From positions 1 through 8,822 of the forward strand of contig CAYRFU010000299.1 of the NCBI GenBank assembly GCA_964423525.1: a stretch of DNA of 8,822 bases, read 5' to 3'. The notes under the pieces were generated by a model. The model did not search any database and was not told where the DNA came from. It worked only from the letters and a program-made list of their open reading frames with translations. The translations under genes and the position numbers were made by a program. The DNA is from CAYRFU01 sp964423525. GTDB lineage: Bacteria > Vulcanimicrobiota > Xenobia > Xenobiales > JADMJV01. Below are positions 1 to 5,197 of this stretch, piece by piece. Numbering within the stretch: position 1 is the first letter of the stretch; every line of letters begins with the position of its first letter.

Positions 1-822
1 TGTGACCAGTTGGCGCAGTAAGCGGGGCGCGTCTTCGCGACCCGTAACCAAGCGACAAGCTTCGGCTTCTAGAAAATCGAGCGAAGAGGTGAGCGTCAAG
101 AACCTTTGCAGCTCTGGGTCGAGTTCGTCCCAAACGACATCGAGGAGGCGCTCTTGGAGCGATTTTTTCTGATCGTGCCAATCCCCGTTCCCGATGCGGG
201 AGGCGAGATAATGGCAGGCCATCGGCCACCCACCGGTAGCCTCGGCCAAAGGCTTGGCCTGAGTGGGCTCGTCAACGAGCAGCTCGATCTCCTCCAGGCT
301 CAGGCTCAATTGAGACGCCTCCAACGTGAAGGCCTCCCCGGCTAACACCCGCCCCTCCCAATCGAGGCCTTCGAGGGAGCGACCGACCAGAAGATAGCCA
401 ACCTCTGGCGGAGTAAATCGCATGAGATAGTCGAGGGCCTCGGCGGCATTCAGATGATGGATATCATCGATCACGAACCACAGGCTCCGTTCGCCGAGGG
501 CGTTGATGAGGGCATCAGCCCGAGACCTCCACCCTCCCTGCTGGAGGGGCTCATCCAAGTCTTCCAGGGCCACTTTAGCGGCCCAGGCAAGGTGATCGAT
601 CAGGACCACTCCGTCCTGAGCCCCTGAAAACAAGACGTGGTAGGCTATCGGTTCTTCCTGGCGGTTGGCCCAGCCGCAGGCCAGCGTGCTCTTTCCGTAA
701 CCGGGTCCGGCCAAGATCGCTGTCAGACGTTTCTTACCAAGGTAACAAAACAGCGCCTCGCGAACCAGGTGGTCTTCGACGGGTGGCAGGGTCACTCGGG
801 TGCTGGCCACGGGCATTTTCAT
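1..822 (-). CDS. STAND (MalT/LuxR-type) ATPase, N-terminal part, runs off the window
   Basis: The 274 visible codons read as the NTPase module of a MalT-like STAND protein, a family of signal-transduction ATPases that usually carry C-terminal TPR-like and DNA-binding parts. These would lie outside the window. Seen directly: the opening MPVASTRVTLPPVEDHLVRE resembles the N-terminal linker of MalT-type proteins. Walker A is AGPGYGKST at residues 38-46. Walker B is LWFVIDDIHHL at about 114-124, with the acidic pair D119-D120. A GGWPMACHYLA block follows the nucleotide pocket, as in MalT homologues. The start could be the ATG at 822 or the one at 816. The decayed copy near 1839 keeps only the ATG equivalent to 816, which favours 816. 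No good SD is visible at either. The gene lies downstream of the VapBC pair in the same direction and may be co-transcribed. A role as regulator is inferred from the family; the ligand and target are unknown. Confidence 0.85.
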   Translation of the reverse strand, partial: MKMPVASTRVTLPPVEDHLVREALFCYLGKKRLTAILAGPGYGKSTLACGWANRQEEPIAYHVLFSGAQDGVVLIDHLAWAAKVALEDLDEPLQQGGWRSRADALINALGERSLWFVIDDIHHLNAAEALDYLMRFTPPEVGYLLVGRSLEGLDWEGRVLAGEAFTLEASQLSLSLEEIELLVDEPTQAKPLAEATGGWPMACHYLASRIGNGDWHDQKKSLQERLLDVVWDELDPELQRFLTLTSSLDFLEAEACRLVTGREDAPRLLRQLVT

Positions 823-872
823 GAGCAGAATGTTCTGGGTTCTCCCGACTCTTCCCTCGATTCAGCATTCTT

Positions 873-1352
873 TCACGAAGTCGGTTCAGACGCTGCTCGA
901 GTTTCGCGAAGGAACTCCTTCTTGGGGGGATAAACTTCCCAACTGGCTTCGATTCTAGAACGGATTCCACACCCGTTCAAACCCAACACGAAGGTGGAGA
1001 CGCCATGATGCCGAAGGGTAAGAGCCAAGCGAGCATCGATAATCTGGCGTCGACCCAGGCTTTGCCGTGTAGCAAATTCCCAAACCTTTTCCATCACTGG
1101 TGCCGATTCGATGACCATCCATCTCGGGTTGCTCCTCCACGCCTGACAAACCTCGACCGCCTGCTTAGCCCCTAGCGGAGCACTCAACACGGCTGGGTTT
1201 CTGAGCAGTATGTAGAGTTCGACCAGCACCAAATCGCACAGGGCAACCTCCTGAGAATCTTGGAACTGTTGCAGAATTTCAAGCGCCCTTCCATTCTCCT
1301 GACAATCGGAATTGAAAGCGTAGAGTAGGAGGTTGGTATCGAACGAGATCAA
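873..1352 (-). CDS. vapC: VapC-family PIN-domain ribonuclease toxin, C-terminus probably frameshifted
   Basis: PIN-domain toxins are Mg2+-dependent RNases of type II toxin-antitoxin systems. The start is a TTG that overlaps the antitoxin stop (TTGA, 1352-1349), giving MISFDTNLLLYAFN. Catalytic acidic residues seen: D5 in FDTN, E45 in VELY, and D106 in IIDARLA. The body up to HHGVSTF (residues 115-121) fits the family. After that the frame runs into an atypical tail and stops at 873 (159 residues). In the next frame, starting only a few bases on, the DNA reads GFERVWNPF followed by a stop at 957-955. This is the usual end of these VapC proteins (a GF..VWNP motif). The natural gene therefore probably ended at 955, and a small deletion removed the family's 'AT.N..DF' segment and shifted the frame near 985-995. 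Whether the altered protein is active is unclear. An alternative is a sequencing indel. Confidence 0.8.
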   Translation of the reverse strand: MISFDTNLLLYAFNSDCQENGRALEILQQFQDSQEVALCDLVLVELYILLRNPAVLSAPLGAKQAVEVCQAWRSNPRWMVIESAPVMEKVWEFATRQSLGRRQIIDARLALTLRHHGVSTFVLGLNGCGIRSRIEASWEVYPPKKEFLRETRAASEPTS

Positions 1353-1588
1353 AGGCGGTCTGGCGCTGGGTCAGCAAGTTCGCGCCAACTCTCTGCTGGT
1401 GCCTTAAACGGCCCCAGGGATTGAGGCTCTGGCGGCCTCCACTCGGTGGCTCTGTGAGTCGGATAACAACGGACCATATACTCGGCCCCTCGCCTCAGGA
1501 CCTCAGCCACGCTCCACTCTTGCTCCTCGGCCACTCTCTTAACTTTGTCGTAGAGCGACTCCGGAAGCTGGGCCTGGGTTCGCTTCAT
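1349..1588 (-). CDS. ribbon-helix-helix antitoxin of the VapBC pair
   Basis: This 79-residue protein starts MKRTQAQLPESLYDKVKR. The N-terminal 45 residues have the ribbon-helix-helix pattern: a short beta strand (RTQAQLPE), helix A (SLYDKVKRVAEEQ), then helix B (SVAEVLRRGAEYMV). RHH antitoxins bind the operator as dimers and cover the toxin with a flexible C-terminal tail. Here the tail is proline-rich (RPPEPQSLGPFKAPAESWREL). The frame is open upstream to 1687, but the ATG at 1588 is preferred because translation there begins at the RHH strand and a promoter lies just upstream. The stop overlaps the toxin start by 4 bp, typical of translational coupling. Autorepression is expected from the family and not shown here. 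Confidence 0.85.
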   Translation of the reverse strand: MKRTQAQLPESLYDKVKRVAEEQEWSVAEVLRRGAEYMVRCYPTHRATEWRPPEPQSLGPFKAPAESWRELADPAPDRL

Positions 1589-1595
1589 GCTTACA

Positions 1596-1624
1596 ACTCT
1601 ACAGCACCTACAAAATTGAGTCAA
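1596..1624 (-). promoter_or_regulatory. sigma70-type promoter of the antitoxin-toxin operon, possibly leaderless
   Basis: On the minus strand, TTGACT (1624-1619, 5 of 6 to consensus) is separated by exactly 17 nt from TAGAGT (1601-1596, 4 of 6). Only 7 nt lie between the -10 box and the antitoxin ATG at 1588. Transcription would start at or within a base or two of the ATG, so there is no room for an SD sequence, and none is seen. This predicts a leaderless mRNA. Confidence 0.55.
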
Positions 1625-1640
1625 CTCACCGGGGGGCGGC

Positions 1641-1691
1641 CGGGCCATACGGGTTTTTCGCGTATAACCAGCGGCGCCCGGGGCCATACGG
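1641..1691. repeat. direct repeat GGGCCATACGG, two copies
   Basis: The 11-mer GGGCCATACGG (CCGTATGGCCC on the other strand) occurs at about 1642-1652 and again at 1681-1691, so the copies begin 39 bp apart. Between them, CATACG and CGTAT can pair across a T-rich loop. The pair lies just upstream of the antitoxin promoter and just outside the end of the decayed second cassette. It could be an operator or a scar of duplication; nothing in the sequence decides. Confidence 0.4.
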
Positions 1692-1705
1692 CCTGCAAGA
1701 CTCGT

Positions 1706-1870
1706 TCAAACCAGAATCGAATCGATCAAAGCATCTGCTCGGGACCTCGACCCAACTTGCCGAAGTAGCCAAACAGCTCGTGTCGGACCAGATCGTCTTC
1801 GACGGGTGGCAGGGTCACTCGGGTAGCGGCCACGGGCATCTTCAGGAGCAGGTGCTCTGGGTCGTCTAGA
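1706..1870 (-). pseudogene. remnant of a second STAND ATPase gene (N-terminus with internal deletion)
   Basis: The minus strand from 1839 reads MPVAATRVTLPPVEDD and on to LVRHELFGYFGKLG. This is nearly the same as the intact ATPase start (MPVASTRVTLPPVEDH, LVREALFCYLGKK). A 30-bp stretch (1795-1824) is identical to 772-801, and similarity continues upstream through CTCTTCCCTCG to about 1870. After GKLG the sequence jumps, in another frame, to SRADALID, which matches SRADALIN at residues 100-107 of the intact gene. About 70 codons are therefore missing, including the whole Walker A motif, and the frame is broken. It stops at 1706. Confidence 0.8.
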
Positions 1871-1913
1871 CTCTTCCCTCGGCCCTCCACCCGAGCCTCG
1901 TTGTGGGTCGGCG

Positions 1914-2279
1914 TCAGGAGGCTTCCTGAGCCGCCTTCCAGGCCTCAAGAGCGGCCAAGCGTTCCTCAGCCCTCCTCCGCCACTTGGCAGCCTCGGCGGC
2001 TCGTTCTGCCATTCCCCGAAGTGCCTCAAGGATGGCATCAGACCTTGTGTCCAGACTGTCCATGCCCGTGACGGCTTCTTGGAGACCCTCGATAGCTTTC
2101 GAGAGGCCCTTCTTTACCGTCTTGATGTCATCAGACATCCGACATTGTTCCGCAAAGATATCGGCCAGAGCTTTGGTCATCAACTCGTCTGAAGCCATGA
2201 AGACTAGTTCGGCGAGACTCGTCAAGCCTCCCGCCCCTTCGATGACCATCGATCTCAGGTGCAGGGGCTCGGTTTCCAC
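1914..2279 (-). CDS. small coiled-coil protein of unknown function
   Basis: I do not recognise this 121-codon ORF. From about residue 28 (MASDELMTKALADIFAEQ) it is almost entirely helical. A heptad-rich, Ala/Glu/Arg-rich tail (AERAAEAAKWRRRAEERLAAL) points to a coiled coil. The start is uncertain: GTG at 2279, ATG at 2249 or ATG at 2198. None has a clear SD. The segment upstream of 2198 looks like a scrap of VapC, with MVIE in the same frame as MVIES of the intact toxin, so the ORF may be a chance fusion of toxin debris to an unrelated coiled-coil gene. It lies where the toxin-to-ATPase junction should be in the decayed cassette. Expression is unproven. Confidence 0.45.
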   Translation of the reverse strand: METEPLHLRSMVIEGAGGLTSLAELVFMASDELMTKALADIFAEQCRMSDDIKTVKKGLSKAIEGLQEAVTGMDSLDTRSDAILEALRGMAERAAEAAKWRRRAEERLAALEAWKAAQEAS

Positions 2280-2347
2280 CGATCGGTGGAGTAGATTCCA
2301 CGGTTCTGTGGAGTCCGGCCTTGTGGGGCGGATAGCAACGGACCAGC
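2232..2347 (-). pseudogene. scraps of a second antitoxin-VapC pair
   Basis: Two short stretches resemble the intact cassette, in the same order and orientation. Positions 2347-2318 read LVRCYPPHKA, matching MVRCYPTHRA of the antitoxin (about 23 of 29 bases identical to 1477-1449). Positions 2261-2232 match the toxin around RWMVIESA (24 of 30 bases by eye). Everything between them and the rest of both genes is gone or unrecognisable. With the ATPase remnant at 1706-1870 they define a degraded copy of the whole cassette. Confidence 0.6.
2275..2290. repeat. 16-bp perfect palindrome TCCACCGATCGGTGGA, with a second half-site pair nearby
   Basis: TCCACCGATCGGTGGA is its own reverse complement. Just beside it, TCCAC (2297-2301) and GTGGA (2308-2312) form another inverted pair around a 6-nt spacer. 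Four TCCAC/GTGGA half-sites within 38 bp look like an operator for a dimeric regulator, perhaps the RHH protein of the decayed cassette. It overlaps the GTG at 2279, the earliest possible start of the coiled-coil ORF. Confidence 0.45.
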
Positions 2348-2350
2348 TCT

Positions 2351-2755
2351 TCAGGAAATCTCGTGAAGAGCCTGAGAAGTCGCTAACTGCTCCGAAACGC
2401 CTTCCACGGCCTGACTACCGACTTGCATCTGCTGGACCGCCTTCGTCTTCAGAGCTTCGAGCCGAAGCTGAGCAGATGTTAGCTGAACTTCCTTTTGATT
2501 ACTTTCCAAGTCTGCCAAGAGCCACTCAGCAGGGATATCCTGACCCCCTAGAGCTTGGACCTCTTTGAGAGCAGCCCTGAGTTCGCTGGTAAGGGAAGCG
2601 TGGTCAACGGCCGCGACCCGTTGAGCGGAGAACTCAAGTTTCTCGTCGTCGGTCTGTTGAGTGCGATTCCACCTTGCAACCGCGCCCAATCCAAGACCTC
2701 CGACCACGAGACCCTTCAACCAGGCCGCTCGCGAGGAACCACGGAACGTTGACAT
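2351..2755 (-). CDS. TM plus coiled-coil C-terminal fragment of the broken two-TM gene, open frame
   Basis: The frame is open from ATG 2755 (134 codons). A TM helix (about residues 13-32, AAWLKGLVVGGLGLGAVA) followed by WNR fits the positive-inside rule with a cytoplasmic tail. The tail has long amphipathic helices (ELRAALKEVQAL, QLRLEALKTKAVQQMQ). It could still be made as a small single-pass membrane protein if translation restarts, but no SD is visible before 2755. It overlaps the upstream fragment by about 120 bp, which is too long for two real bacterial genes and supports a frameshift within one gene. Confidence 0.4.
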   Translation of the reverse strand: MSTFRGSSRAAWLKGLVVGGLGLGAVARWNRTQQTDDEKLEFSAQRVAAVDHASLTSELRAALKEVQALGGQDIPAEWLLADLESNQKEVQLTSAQLRLEALKTKAVQQMQVGSQAVEGVSEQLATSQALHEIS

Positions 2756-3083
2756 CGTGGTCGAAGCGAATGACAGGCCTCTGATAGGTGCCAAAGTGCG
2801 CCCTTTCAACTAGAAGCTCGTGATGAAACTTCTCCCCGGTCTGGCGGGTCACTTCGTGGAGTTCGGTGTGGCACAGGTTAGCACTCCCACACACCTGCCT
2901 TTCCTCCAGTCGCGTCTCGAAGATCGGCGTTACTACCGCTTCAAAGCCTAGGTATCGCTGCCCCTCGATGGGTAGAGTCTGGGACTCGACTCTTGGCTTT
3001 CCGTGTCCCGTCCTGGTGAGAGTCTGCTGACTCATCGCTACTTCCCTCGACTCACCTTCACCGAAGGCTTTACCGTCAGCCAT
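2634..3083 (-). CDS. ectodomain fragment of the broken two-TM gene, open frame
   Basis: This open frame (149 codons; the ATG at 3083 lacks a signal peptide and a clear SD) carries the family ectodomain: QPVMADGKAFGE, GHGKP, IEGQRY, a Cys pair in VCGSANLC, and FGTYQRPVIRFDHDVNV. After about residue 112 (near 2750) the sequence no longer looks like a coding frame, being rich in Arg, Ser and Gly. The natural continuation lies in the neighbouring frame. It is best treated as part of the pseudogene at 2351-3156. An automatic caller may list it as a gene. Confidence 0.35.
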   Translation of the reverse strand: MADGKAFGEGESREVAMSQQTLTRTGHGKPRVESQTLPIEGQRYLGFEAVVTPIFETRLEERQVCGSANLCHTELHEVTRQTGEKFHHELLVERAHFGTYQRPVIRFDHDVNVPWFLASGLVEGSRGRRSWIGRGCKVESHSTDRRRET

Positions 3084-3297
3084 AACGGGCTGTTCAAGCC
3101 AGGCTGGTGGCGGTTATGGTTGTGGCTGCTATGGTCGGTGTCAGCTTGATTCGCATGCTAGAGTTCCTCCGTTGCTAGCGTAGCCACTTTCGGCATTTCT
3201 GTCCTCAACGACTCGGTAAGATGCCGATTCTAGGGGGTCAGTAGCCAACCTCGAAATCGATCAGATTTCTTTAAGAGCCCTAGCCTACGCCGGCTTA

Positions 3298-3750
3298 ATG
3301 AACATTTGCTGGCCCTGGGCCCGACCCCGAAAGAAAACTGTCAACCAACGTCTTAACGATCTACTAGCCGAAGACCGGTCCGAAAAGAGCGAGCTCTATA
3401 TCGAGGTGTCAAAAGCTATGGCCGAAGTGATGAGGTTAGAGAGTCAGATCCGTCAGCTTCAGAAACGGTCAGCTCGACTCAGGCAGCAAGCTGAGTCCCA
3501 TGAGGGTGATGCAGCTGAGCGTTTCAGAGCAGAATGGAGCCACGTGACGGGTCTGATGACCAAAAGCCAGGCTGAGCTTGAGAAGCAGCAGGCCAGAGTG
3601 GAAAGGCTCCGTGCACTAGCAGAATCAGCCGAAGCTGAGACGCGAGACTTCCGGGATGAAGTCAAAGAGATCCGCTGGAAGGACGCCCACAATCGAGCCC
3701 GAGAGGCTCTTCGAGAAAAAGGTCCCGATTTGAGGCGAAAGAGCCTTTGA
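3298..3750 (+). CDS. coiled-coil protein, possibly PspA/IM30-like
   Basis: This 150-residue protein is nearly all alpha-helical, with no TM segment or signal peptide. Residues about 33-140 form a long, strongly charged coiled coil (MAEVMRLESQIRQLQKRSAR; KSQAELEKQQARVERLRAL). A basic start (PWARPRKK) could touch membrane lipids. The pattern recalls helices 2-4 of PspA/IM30 (ESCRT-III superfamily membrane-remodelling proteins), but the protein is shorter than the usual 220 or more residues, and I see no diagnostic motif. There is no SD before ATG 3298, so the start or a leaderless transcript is open. It is divergent from the broken two-TM gene (141-bp gap) and 169 bp upstream of a second coiled-coil protein. 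Confidence 0.7.
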   Translation: MNICWPWARPRKKTVNQRLNDLLAEDRSEKSELYIEVSKAMAEVMRLESQIRQLQKRSARLRQQAESHEGDAAERFRAEWSHVTGLMTKSQAELEKQQARVERLRALAESAEAETRDFRDEVKEIRWKDAHNRAREALREKGPDLRRKSL

Positions 3751-3800
3751 CACCCGTGAAGTGCCCTCCAGACTCGGCGGCTAGCCAGGAGACCGGACTG

Positions 3801-3823
3801 AGAACCGTTCTCAACCCGGTTCT
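3801..3823 (+). other. hairpin in the gap between the two coiled-coil genes
   Basis: AGAACCG (3801-3807) pairs with CGGTTCT (3817-3823) around a 9-nt loop, followed by a weak TTC run. An alternative fold pairs AGAAC with GTTCT inside the first arm (3801-3811). It could be a weak terminator or processing site after the first gene. No clear T-tract supports strong termination. The rest of the 169-bp gap holds only the SD (GGAGG, 3906-3910) of the next gene. Confidence 0.35.
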
Positions 3824-3919
3824 TTCAAAGAAATTTCAGATCCAGACCCCATTATCCGGACATCTCAACCGCGTCGGACACCCAAACCGACCCGAAACAA
3901 CCAATGGAGGATTTAGAAT

Positions 3920-4693
3920 ATGTCAGAAGTTGCAACCAGAGGCCTAAACGTCGTGAAGGGATTCGCTCTTCGCGTTATCGGTAGAGGCGAAAAAGAGCTA
4001 GCCCCCGAGCGGGCTGAGGCCCTCGCCAAGCAGGCCAAAGCCAAGTCTAGCGAGTTTATGCAACAGGTGGCCCAAGTCAGCGCCGACAAGATCGACCTGG
4101 AAAACAAGATCTCCCGTGAAGATACCAAGGTCACGGAATTGACCAAGCGAATTCAGCTTGTTCAACAGGCTATCGTCGCCAAGCAAGGTAAGCTAGCCGC
4201 AATCCCAACCGAAGGGCGCACCCCCCAGCAATCTGCCCAGGCCGAGGCTCTGCAGAAGTCTATTGACAAACTGACCGAGCAGCGTGATGGGTTCGCCATC
4301 GAGGCAGGCCAAAGCAAACAGTTCAAAGCCAGCTTCCAGACCGAACTGAGCCAGATGGCCACCAAAGAGGCAGACCTCCGTGAGCAGGCCCGGTATTTCG
4401 ACAACCAGGCCGACGAATATCAACATCAGGCCGATCTGATCAGGACTAAGCACGGTCTGGCCAAAGCCACCGAGGGCGTTAACGACGTCTTCACCGACAT
4501 CAAGAGCAGTGGCGTTGGCGAGGGCATTCAGAAAATCGATGATGAGGTCGAGCACCGCCAGAACGCTGCCGACGCCGTCAGCGACATGACCGGTCTGACC
4601 GGTGAGATCGAGGTCGCCAAGCTTGAAAACAAGCAAGCAGCTGACGACTTCCTTAAGGAAGCCCTGGGCGACGACTACAACATCGCCAACTAG
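3920..4693 (+). CDS. PspA/IM30-like coiled-coil protein
   Basis: 257 residues; SD GGAGG at 3906-3910, 9 nt before the ATG. PspA/Vipp1 proteins coat and repair the inner membrane as ESCRT-III-like polymers. Features supporting this: an amphipathic N-terminal helix (LNVVKGFALRVIGRGEKEL), then a long helical hairpin (residues about 30-180) interrupted by a GRTPQQ turn near residue 99. A helix-rich C-terminal part follows (ATEGVNDVFTDIKSS; IQKIDDEVEHRQNAADAVSDM), and the acidic end DDFLKEALGDD resembles PspA C-termini. The length is close to the family's. Against: the classic N-terminal PspA motif with 'AEDP' is absent, so it may be a diverged relative. A strong terminator follows directly, so it likely ends a transcription unit. 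Confidence 0.7.
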   Translation: MSEVATRGLNVVKGFALRVIGRGEKELAPERAEALAKQAKAKSSEFMQQVAQVSADKIDLENKISREDTKVTELTKRIQLVQQAIVAKQGKLAAIPTEGRTPQQSAQAEALQKSIDKLTEQRDGFAIEAGQSKQFKASFQTELSQMATKEADLREQARYFDNQADEYQHQADLIRTKHGLAKATEGVNDVFTDIKSSGVGEGIQKIDDEVEHRQNAADAVSDMTGLTGEIEVAKLENKQAADDFLKEALGDDYNIAN

Positions 4694-4701
4694 CCCCCCC
4701 G

Positions 4702-4733
4702 GCCGCCAGGAGGTTAAGACTCCTGGCGGCTTT
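4702..4733 (+). terminator. intrinsic terminator after the PspA-like gene
   Basis: GCCGCCAGGAG (4702-4712) pairs perfectly with CTCCTGGCGGC (4720-4730): an 11-bp GC-rich stem with a 7-nt loop, then TTT. It lies 9 nt past the stop at 4693 and 24 nt before the next start. The short T-run suggests incomplete termination, so the downstream genes may receive read-through. No separate promoter is obvious between them. Confidence 0.75.
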
Positions 4734-4756
4734 GACCCAGGAAAGGAAGGACTCTC

Positions 4757-5194
4757 ATGGACGCGAGACCGTTACCGACAGGAGTGTTCGGATTCGAACG
4801 CGTTTTCCAGTCAGGCGGCCACCGGCGAATTGCCGGAGTTGGCGATGACTACATTAGGATGAACAAATACCACTCCCATAATTTGGATGTGATCCGGCTT
4901 ACCGGGGCTTGTGAGGGCGAACAATGCCAGGCTGGTGACCTCGTGGTTTCCATTCATCCCACAGAGATTGAGACCGGACCAGCCTACGACGTGGACATCA
5001 AACAACGAGGAGCCCAAACGGGCATCCACTTCACCTTCGAGCAGGTCGAAGGCGGCCCAAAGCTGGACGAACAGACTTGGGACTCTCCCGGAATCAAACG
5101 GGTGGAGTTAACCCGCGACCCGTTCACTCACTTCACGATGTTAGCGGCCTATCCCGACGGGAGCAACAGGCCTCTGGCCATCACTAACCTATGA
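4757..5194 (+). CDS. unrecognised soluble protein, first gene of the papain-like/two-TM run
   Basis: I do not recognise this 145-residue protein. It has no signal peptide or TM helix, is rich in predicted beta strands (GDLVVSIHPTEIE; GIHFTFEQVEGG; FTHFTMLAAYPDG), and has two nearby cysteines in CEGEQC (residues 54-59). The start at ATG 4757 is supported by an AGGAAAGGAAGG purine run ending 6 nt upstream. A second ATG at 4859 has no SD. It ends 3 nt before the papain-like gene, so the two are translated together. Its job is probably tied to that enzyme or the membrane proteins behind it, for example as a cytoplasmic partner; this is inference from position only. Confidence 0.75.
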   Translation: MDARPLPTGVFGFERVFQSGGHRRIAGVGDDYIRMNKYHSHNLDVIRLTGACEGEQCQAGDLVVSIHPTEIETGPAYDVDIKQRGAQTGIHFTFEQVEGGPKLDEQTWDSPGIKRVELTRDPFTHFTMLAAYPDGSNRPLAITNL

Positions 5195-5197
5195 CCG

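Larger units (their letters stand above)
2351..3156 (-). pseudogene. broken third member of the two-TM ectodomain family, with a coiled-coil C-terminus
   Basis: Read across three frames, this stretch rebuilds a relative of the 440-aa protein at 6034. A good SD (GGAGG, 3170-3166) precedes ATG 3156, giving MRIKLTPTIAATTITATSLA and then a stop. This is a match to the first TM segment of the family. The next frame (3083 on) reads EQPVMADGKAFGEG, matching NQPVMEHGRVFGES, so about 60 residues are missing at the join. It continues with a two-Cys segment and GTYQRPVIRFDHDV, matching GTYDYPVTTFDHGI. A further +1 shift near 2735 leads into a second TM helix (GLVVGGLGLGAVARWNR) and a roughly 100-residue helical, Gln-rich coiled-coil tail. 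That tail replaces the His-rich domain of the other two copies. It is a pseudogene, unless one or both shifts are sequencing errors. Confidence 0.65.

Noticed and set aside
106..345. Plus-strand open frame opposite the ATPase
   Set aside because: It lies over the Walker-containing minus-strand gene and has no family pattern or SD; antisense shadow.
637..933. Plus-strand open frame opposite the ATPase start and VapC tail
   Set aside because: Antisense to recognised coding sequence; composition unlike a protein.
734..970. Minus-strand frame with a coiled-coil-looking middle (KLEQRLNRLRERMLNRG)
   Set aside because: It overlaps both the VapC tail and the ATPase Walker region; the helical look is confined to about 25 residues in the gap and no SD supports it.
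1706..2038. Minus-strand open frame ending in SRADALIDSILV
   Set aside because: Only its last residues are meaningful, as part of the ATPase remnant; the rest is Arg/Pro-rich out-of-frame translation.
1984..2568. 194-codon plus-strand open frame
   Set aside because: Antisense to the coiled-coil ORF and the two-TM remnant; Ser/Arg/Pro-rich, typical of antisense frames in GC-rich DNA.
3747..3947. Small plus-strand frame between the two coiled-coil genes
   Set aside because: It starts inside a stop-codon overlap with TTG, has no SD, and runs past the well-supported start at 3920.
4193..4636. 147-codon minus-strand frame opposite the PspA-like gene
   Set aside because: Hydrophobic pattern arises from the complement of Lys/Gln/Asp codons; the plus-strand gene has SD, terminator and family pattern.
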